From Ignavibacteria bacterium (GTDB lineage: Bacteria > Bacteroidota > Ignavibacteria > Tepidaquicellales > OLB5), in the NCBI GenBank assembly GCA_030835025.1, contig JAUQWS010000029.1, forward strand, positions 1 through 49,976: DNA of 49,976 bases, given 5' to 3'. Of the stretch, positions 45,547-49,976 are shown in pieces (position 1 is the stretch's first letter; each line of letters begins with the position of its first letter). The translations under genes and the position numbers were made by a program. The notes under the pieces are model-generated. The model did not search any database, was not told the origin of the DNA, and worked only from the letters and a program-made list of their open reading frames with translations.

Positions 45547-46617
45547 ATGATCGATAAGCTTGAATATACAAACAAACACGAGCTTATATTTTTAGACCAG
45601 ACACTACTTCCCTTAAAAGAAAAGTACGTAAAGACAAAGAACTACAAGGATGTTGTGGATGCGATCGTGGAGCTGAAACTTCGCGGTGCCCCGCTTATTG
45701 GAATAGCTGCAGCCTATGGCATAGTGCTTGGAGTGCATCATTACAGGACAGAGAACAGGAAGAATTTTGAGATACATTTCCATAAGGTCGCTGAAAGTTT
45801 CAGGAATTCAAGACCGACTGCAAGGAACCTGTTCTATGCCATTGAAAGAATGAGCAGGGTTTACGATGAGAACTCAGGTAAGGACTTTATTGAGATTGAA
45901 GACCAGCTTCTTAGAGAAGCCGATGCGATTTTTGATGAAGATGTTGAAATGTGCAACCGCATCGGGGTAAATGGCGCAGACCTGATAGGCGAGAAGGCAA
46001 GTGTGTTAACTCACTGCAACGCAGGTGAACTTGCAACAGGAGGTATTGGAACAGCGCTCGGGATTATCTATACAGCATCAAAGCAGGGCAAGGATGTTTT
46101 TGTTTACTCCTGTGAAACACGCCCGCTCATGCAGGGCGCAAGGCTTACAACGTACGAGCTTGAAAAGAATGGAATTGAGTTTGACTTGGTTATTGACTCA
46201 ATGGCCGCGAACCTGATGAAAGAACAGCAGATCGACTGTGTGATAATTGGTGCTGACAGGATCGCTTCCAATGGTGATGTTGTTAATAAAGTGGGGAGCT
46301 ACTCGCTTGCAGTGAACTGCGCATTTCACAAGATACCGTTCTATGTTGCAGCCCCCGGAAGCACTATAGATTTTGATATCACAAGCGGCGATTTGATAGA
46401 AATTGAAGAGCGCGATGCTGATGAGATAAGAGAGATCAGAGGTGAGAAGATAACAGGTAGTGTACCGGTAATGAATCCGGCATTTGACCTCGTCCCCGCA
46501 TCACTAATTACTGCTATTGTTACAGAATATAAAGTGCATTACCCTCCTTATAATTTCGGTGGAGTTAAACAAATGTTCCAAAGCTACATTCAGACCATCA
46601 GAAAAGACGAAGAATAA
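45547..46617 (+). CDS. mtnA: S-methyl-5-thioribose-1-phosphate isomerase (MtnA/eIF2B-like)
   Basis: 356 residues. Converts methylthioribose 1-phosphate to methylthioribulose 1-phosphate in methionine salvage; relatives act on 5-deoxyribose 1-phosphate or ribose 1,5-bisphosphate. Seen: KLRGAPLIGIAAAYG, RPTARNLFYAI, THCNAGELATGGIGTALG with catalytic Cys157, ETRPLMQGARLTTYEL, and IGADRIASNGDVVNKVG with catalytic Asp237. No other salvage gene (mtnB, C, D or an Ald2 aldolase) is in the window. It directly precedes recO without a gap. Confidence 0.94.
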   Translation: MIDKLEYTNKHELIFLDQTLLPLKEKYVKTKNYKDVVDAIVELKLRGAPLIGIAAAYGIVLGVHHYRTENRKNFEIHFHKVAESFRNSRPTARNLFYAIERMSRVYDENSGKDFIEIEDQLLREADAIFDEDVEMCNRIGVNGADLIGEKASVLTHCNAGELATGGIGTALGIIYTASKQGKDVFVYSCETRPLMQGARLTTYELEKNGIEFDLVIDSMAANLMKEQQIDCVIIGADRIASNGDVVNKVGSYSLAVNCAFHKIPFYVAAPGSTIDFDITSGDLIEIEERDADEIREIRGEKITGSVPVMNPAFDLVPASLITAIVTEYKVHYPPYNFGGVKQMFQSYIQTIRKDEE

Positions 46618-47334
46618 ATGGCAATAGTAAAAACTGAAGCGGTCATACTGAAGTGTGATAATTACAGGGAAACGAGTAAGATTGTAACATTCTATACTCA
46701 GGAATATGGAAAGCTGAGAGGTATTGCCAAAGGTGTGCGGAATTCAAAGACAAAATGGGGCGGAGCACTGCAATCAATGGCTTATGTGAACTTGATATTC
46801 TATTTAAAAGAGAACAGGACGCTGCATTTGATTTCGGGAGCTGAACATGCAGGGCAAATACAGAACATTTCTGATGATTATGATAAAATGAGAATCGGTT
46901 TCAGGATAGTAGAACTCGTAAACCAAACTACACCGGAGCATCACGAAAACAAAGATCTCTTCAGATTACTTACAGAATCGCTTAAAATGCTGAATGATGC
47001 AACTAAAAACTATGTAAATGTGTTATTTAACTTTGAGTTCAGGCTCCTTAAAATACTTGGATTTGAAGTTAGCGCGGAGTTGTACGGGGAAGGAAGTGTT
47101 GAAAAATCAAAGGGAAACAAGTATGTTTATGATACAAGAATTGATGCAGGTGATATGAAAATTATGAGTGCATTAAGCAGCGGGAACTTTAATAGTTTAA
47201 TGACACTTAATATATCCAAATCACAGGAAATTTTCCTTGAAAGGTTTTTTGAGAATTACGTGAGAGATCATTTTGAACATGCAGGGTATCTTAAATCAAA
47301 AAGGGTCTTTGAATCAAAGGAGATGATCTTATAA
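46618..47334 (+). CDS. recO: DNA repair protein RecO
   Basis: 238 residues. Helps RecR load RecA at gaps. N-terminal OB fold (TEAVILKCDNYRETSKIVTFYTQEYGKLRGIAKGVRNSKTKWGG) and an all-helical C-terminal domain. The four Cys zinc motif of many bacterial RecO is absent; Cys13 is the only Cys. Its ATG follows the mtnA stop directly, so the pair is co-transcribed. Confidence 0.9.
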   Translation: MAIVKTEAVILKCDNYRETSKIVTFYTQEYGKLRGIAKGVRNSKTKWGGALQSMAYVNLIFYLKENRTLHLISGAEHAGQIQNISDDYDKMRIGFRIVELVNQTTPEHHENKDLFRLLTESLKMLNDATKNYVNVLFNFEFRLLKILGFEVSAELYGEGSVEKSKGNKYVYDTRIDAGDMKIMSALSSGNFNSLMTLNISKSQEIFLERFFENYVRDHFEHAGYLKSKRVFESKEMIL

Positions 47335-47378
47335 TTCCATTCTTACTATTTTTTATTTCAAAATTGTAAAGAAATTAA

Positions 47379-47386
47379 AGAGGAGA
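47379..47386 (+). promoter_or_regulatory. Shine-Dalgarno of the HtrA gene
   Basis: AGAGGAGA, 10 bp before the ATG at 47397. Confidence 0.55.
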
Positions 47387-47396
47387 AACAAATCAT

Positions 47397-48914
47397 ATGC
47401 CTAAAAAATCTATTATAGCAGCCGGATTCGTTGTGCTGCTTTCAATAATCTTCGGTGCAGTGCTGATAGCCAACTTCAGCGGCGTAAAAGTGGTGCACTC
47501 CGATTCACAGATAGAGTTCAACACAACTCCGCCTATAACAATAAACCCTGAGGTTAAAAGCCTCAACGATGCATTTGTTGAAATAAGCAAAACAGTGACC
47601 CCGACAGTGGTTTATATCCAGGTCAAATCCGGCCCAAAGGATAACCAGCAGCAGCCGGAGGGAAATGACCCGTTCAAGTTCTTTTTCGGACCTGACGGAC
47701 AGATGCCGGACCCGGGTCCCGAAATGGGAAGCGGTTCTGGTGTTATCATATCCAGAGATGGTTATATTGTAACCAATAATCATGTTGTTAGAGGAGCAGG
47801 TGACCACGGAATAAAAGTTGTGCTTACGGATAAGAGAGAGTTTGATGCAAAAGTGATCGGGCTTGATGAAAACACAGATCTTGCAGTGATTAAAATAGAA
47901 GCAAACGACTTACCGGTTATGTCGCTTGGTAATTCAGATAATATACAGGTTGGTGAGTGGGTGCTTGCTATTGGAAATCCGCTTGGACTTAATTACACTG
48001 TGACTGCCGGTATAATCAGTGCGCTTGGAAGGAATATCGGTATCAACGGAGGCGGTTATGCAATTGAGAATTTCATACAGACCGATGCCGCTATCAATCC
48101 GGGCAACTCAGGCGGTGCACTGGTAAACGTTCAGGGTCAGCTTGTCGGAATAAACTCCGCTATCAAGACCAATACAGGTTATTATCAGGGATATGGATTT
48201 GCGATTCCCGTTAACATAGTTAAAAACGTTACTGAAGAGCTTATAAAATCAGGAAAAGTTGTAAGAGGGTACATTGGAGTTCAGATCCAGACTGTTGATG
48301 AAACAATGGCTAAAGGGCTTGGACTTGATAAAGCCAAAGGCGTACTTGTTCAAAGCGTACAAAAAGGCGGCGGCGGTGATGAAGCAGGCCTTCAAGCCGG
48401 TGACGTTATCTTATCAGTTGACGGCAGGGAAGTAAACGCTTCGAACGAGCTGCAGGTAATAATCAACAGCAAACGCCCCGGTGATGTAGCAAAGCTCACA
48501 ATTTTCCGCGACGGCAAAACTATGGAAAAAGATGTAACTCTAAAACCGCGCCAGGAAGATAGCAACCAGACAACGATGAATAATATGCAGAAGAAGGATG
48601 AAACCGGAAATAAAGGTGTTTCATCAACAACAATCAAGACCCTCGGTATCAGTGTACAGGATGCACCGTCATCTTTGAAGGAAAAGCTCAACATTTCAGG
48701 CGGTGTACTTGTTACATCGGTTGATAAATTTTCGGACTCATTTTTAAGGGGAGTCCAGGAGGGAGTTGTGATAATTGAGGCGAATAAAAAGAAGGTCAAT
48801 GATTCGGCTGATCTGGAAAGTGCGATAAGTGACAAAAAGTCAGGGGACTCTGTCCTGCTGAAAGTCATGGATAAAAGCGGCACTGAACGTATCATTGCAG
48901 TTAAGCTTCAGTGA
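47397..48914 (+). CDS. degP: DegP/HtrA-family periplasmic serine protease
   Basis: 505 residues. N-terminal membrane or signal helix (6-26), trypsin-like domain with catalytic His129 (TNNHVV), Asp161 (NTDLAVIKI) and Ser238 (NPGNSGGAL), then two PDZ domains (about 275-370 with YIGVQIQ, and 410-500 with LGISVQDAP). A Gln/Pro/Asp-rich stretch between helix and protease domain (85-112) is the family's flexible LA loop. It acts as protease and chaperone on misfolded envelope proteins, which fits the many barrels and lipoproteins in the window. Own ribosome site and terminator. Confidence 0.95.
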   Translation: MPKKSIIAAGFVVLLSIIFGAVLIANFSGVKVVHSDSQIEFNTTPPITINPEVKSLNDAFVEISKTVTPTVVYIQVKSGPKDNQQQPEGNDPFKFFFGPDGQMPDPGPEMGSGSGVIISRDGYIVTNNHVVRGAGDHGIKVVLTDKREFDAKVIGLDENTDLAVIKIEANDLPVMSLGNSDNIQVGEWVLAIGNPLGLNYTVTAGIISALGRNIGINGGGYAIENFIQTDAAINPGNSGGALVNVQGQLVGINSAIKTNTGYYQGYGFAIPVNIVKNVTEELIKSGKVVRGYIGVQIQTVDETMAKGLGLDKAKGVLVQSVQKGGGGDEAGLQAGDVILSVDGREVNASNELQVIINSKRPGDVAKLTIFRDGKTMEKDVTLKPRQEDSNQTTMNNMQKKDETGNKGVSSTTIKTLGISVQDAPSSLKEKLNISGGVLVTSVDKFSDSFLRGVQEGVVIIEANKKKVNDSADLESAISDKKSGDSVLLKVMDKSGTERIIAVKLQ

Positions 48915-48932
48915 ATATAGTACATTTTGTAG

Positions 48933-48958
48933 GAAAACGGCGATTCGTCGCCGTTTTC
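48933..48958 (+). terminator. Intrinsic terminator of the HtrA gene
   Basis: GAAAACGGCGA, TTCG tetraloop, TCGCCGTTTTC, then TGTATTTTTGG; 18 bp after the stop. Very stable tetraloop hairpin. Confidence 0.8.
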
Positions 48959-48996
48959 TGTATTTTTGGCATCACGGGTTTCCAGTATATATTATA

Positions 48997-49027
48997 TTGA
49001 CATTAAAAACATTTATTTTTAACTTTG
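48997..49027 (+). promoter_or_regulatory. Bacteroidota-type promoter of the small sorting-domain gene
   Basis: TTG (48997-48999), 20 bp, TAACTTTG (49020-49027); 21 bp before the ATG at 49049. Confidence 0.7.
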
Positions 49028-49048
49028 CATAAGTATTTTATAAGGTAA

Positions 49049-49417
49049 ATGACGAAAGTTTACGTAGCCATATTTAGTCTATTCTTTGTCTTCGGTACTT
49101 TAAGGGTAAGCGCCGATAATAAAGAACAGCTTGTGGATTTTAAGGGTAATCCCGATAAGTTCGAACTCAATCAGAATTATCCCAATCCATTCAACCCATC
49201 TACACAGCTTTCGTATGTGCTGAAAGTCGACGGCGAAGTTAAATTAACAGTGTTTAACGTAGTCGGACAGTCAGTTCGCCTGCTTGTGGACGGCTACCAG
49301 ACAGCCGGTTACTATGAAGTTATGTTTGATGCAAACGAACTTCCTGCAGGAATTTACCTCTATAAGCTCCAGGTCGGCAACTATTCCTCTGTTAAGAGGA
49401 TGACGCTTGTCAAATAG
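49049..49417 (+). CDS. Mini secreted protein made mainly of a type IX sorting domain
   Basis: 122 residues. Signal peptide (MTKVYVAIFSLFFVFGTLRVSA), about 15 residues of linker, then a complete C-terminal sorting domain: LNQNYPNPFNPSTQLSYVL, VKLTVFNVVGQSV, AGYYEVMFDANELPAGIYLYKL and the terminal KRMTLVK. There is no cargo domain between signal and sorting domain, and the own strong promoter argues that it is not a gene remnant. It may be a competitor, regulator or attachment seed of the secretion system, or the tail of a lost gene. Function unknown. Confidence 0.85.
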   Translation: MTKVYVAIFSLFFVFGTLRVSADNKEQLVDFKGNPDKFELNQNYPNPFNPSTQLSYVLKVDGEVKLTVFNVVGQSVRLLVDGYQTAGYYEVMFDANELPAGIYLYKLQVGNYSSVKRMTLVK

Positions 49418-49473
49418 AGCTTAGAATACCTACAATCTAATATTATTAACTTTACCAGGGGGTAATTCAATTA

Positions 49474-49976
49474 ATGATCAAGATCATTACGAGATTTGTG
49501 TTTATAATTCTTGCAATTTTGTTTTCAGCTTCAGCAGTACTCTCACAGTCAGATAATTACTTTGTAATCGATAGCTTCGGAGATCACACTATGCCCGGAT
49601 GGTATTCAGGCGGCGATCTTGCTATGAAGTATTCTCACAAAGAAGATAACCTTGAAAACGGATATGGCGTAATTTCATCTTCAGCAAAAGTAATTACACC
49701 GAATTCGTTTGCTGGACTTGTTCGCAAAGACAACAAAATGCAGGTTGCGGAGGATAATATCCTTTCAGTGATGGTACAGGGTATCAATAACGATATGACT
49801 GTGACTGTTCAGGTGCTTTTTGATATGAATAACGACGGCAAGTACGATGAATTGCAGGATGCAAGGCTTGAATCAAAACCGCTCAGCATGAATTTTTCAG
49901 GCTGGAAGGAAGTTCACTTCAACATCAATAAGAACGAATTCAGGATAGTATCAAAGAACAAAGATGACGATTTCTC
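49474..49976 (+). CDS. Secreted protein, C-terminus cut by window edge
   Basis: From ATG 49474 the frame stays open to the right edge (167 residues). Signal peptide MIKIITRFVFIILAILFSAS, cut near VLSQ. The mature part begins SDNYFVIDSFGDHTMPGWYSGGD, a beta-rich start that looks like a jelly-roll or carbohydrate-binding type domain, and contains a calcium-like loop DMNNDGKYDE. AGGGGGT (49457-49463) 10 bp before the ATG may serve as ribosome site; TAACTTTA (49447-49454) is a weak -7 element. I cannot name the family from the visible part. Other proteins of this kind end in a sorting domain, which would lie outside the window. Confidence 0.75.
   Translation, partial: MIKIITRFVFIILAILFSASAVLSQSDNYFVIDSFGDHTMPGWYSGGDLAMKYSHKEDNLENGYGVISSSAKVITPNSFAGLVRKDNKMQVAEDNILSVMVQGINNDMTVTVQVLFDMNNDGKYDELQDARLESKPLSMNFSGWKEVHFNINKNEFRIVSKNKDDDF

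Noticed and set aside
1-49976. tRNA, rRNA, CRISPR, insertion sequences or prophage
   Set aside because: Looked for cloverleaf ends, direct repeat arrays, transposase and phage motifs; none seen by eye.

Overview
The window reads as chromosomal DNA of a member of the Ignavibacteria or a neighbouring lineage of the Bacteroidota/Chlorobi (FCB) group. The evidence is moderate-to-low GC content, two proteins ending in the 'NYPNPFNPST' type of Por/type IX secretion sorting domain, Bacteroidota-type promoters (TTG, exactly 20 bp, TAnnTTTG), few Shine-Dalgarno sequences, several TTG start codons and many outer-membrane barrels and lipoproteins. I see no rRNA, tRNA, CRISPR, insertion sequence or phage gene. 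Almost all DNA is accounted for by about 35 genes.

Layout. 1-1613: aspS, cut by the left edge, on the minus strand. 1.7-10.0 kb: a plus-strand group of ADP-heptose genes (rfaE1, rfaE2), a TamB-like giant and RNase R. 10.0-15.2 kb: a minus-strand run of a TPR lipoprotein-type or secreted protein, thioredoxin reductase and PriA. 15.4-17.2 kb: a secreted FG-GAP repeat protein with a sorting domain. 17.2-20.8 kb: a TonB-dependent receptor coupled to a small lipoprotein, next to an IsdG-like monooxygenase coupled to a 41-residue membrane peptide. 20.9-23.9 kb: an M16 peptidase. 24.1-28.5 kb: an Mla/MCE lipid transporter (mlaE, mlaF, mlaD) with a lipoprotein overlapping mlaD and a barrel-like protein upstream. 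28.6-34.8 kb: purL, a CysZ/EI24-type membrane protein, metK and an HdrD-like membrane Fe-S oxidoreductase. 36.0-38.5 kb: lon.

The most unusual part is 35.1-44.2 kb. Five paralogous outer-membrane beta-barrel proteins and three SPOR-domain lipoproteins lie on both sides of lon. Two units have the same order, SPOR lipoprotein then barrel then barrel (42.9-41.1 kb and 40.9-38.7 kb), and each ends in its own intrinsic terminator. A third SPOR gene stands upstream and a fifth barrel stands alone on the other side of lon. I know of no described system with this build. It suggests an expanded set of outer-membrane/peptidoglycan linking complexes, but the function is inference.

44.6-49.98 kb: a PfkB kinase next to mtnA and recO (methylthioadenosine or pentose-phosphate salvage plus recombination repair), a DegP/HtrA protease, a tiny secreted protein that is little more than a sorting domain, and a secreted protein cut by the right edge. 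As a whole the window is rich in envelope functions: LPS core sugar supply, TamB and Mla lipid traffic, periplasmic proteolysis, iron or heme uptake, and sorted surface proteins.
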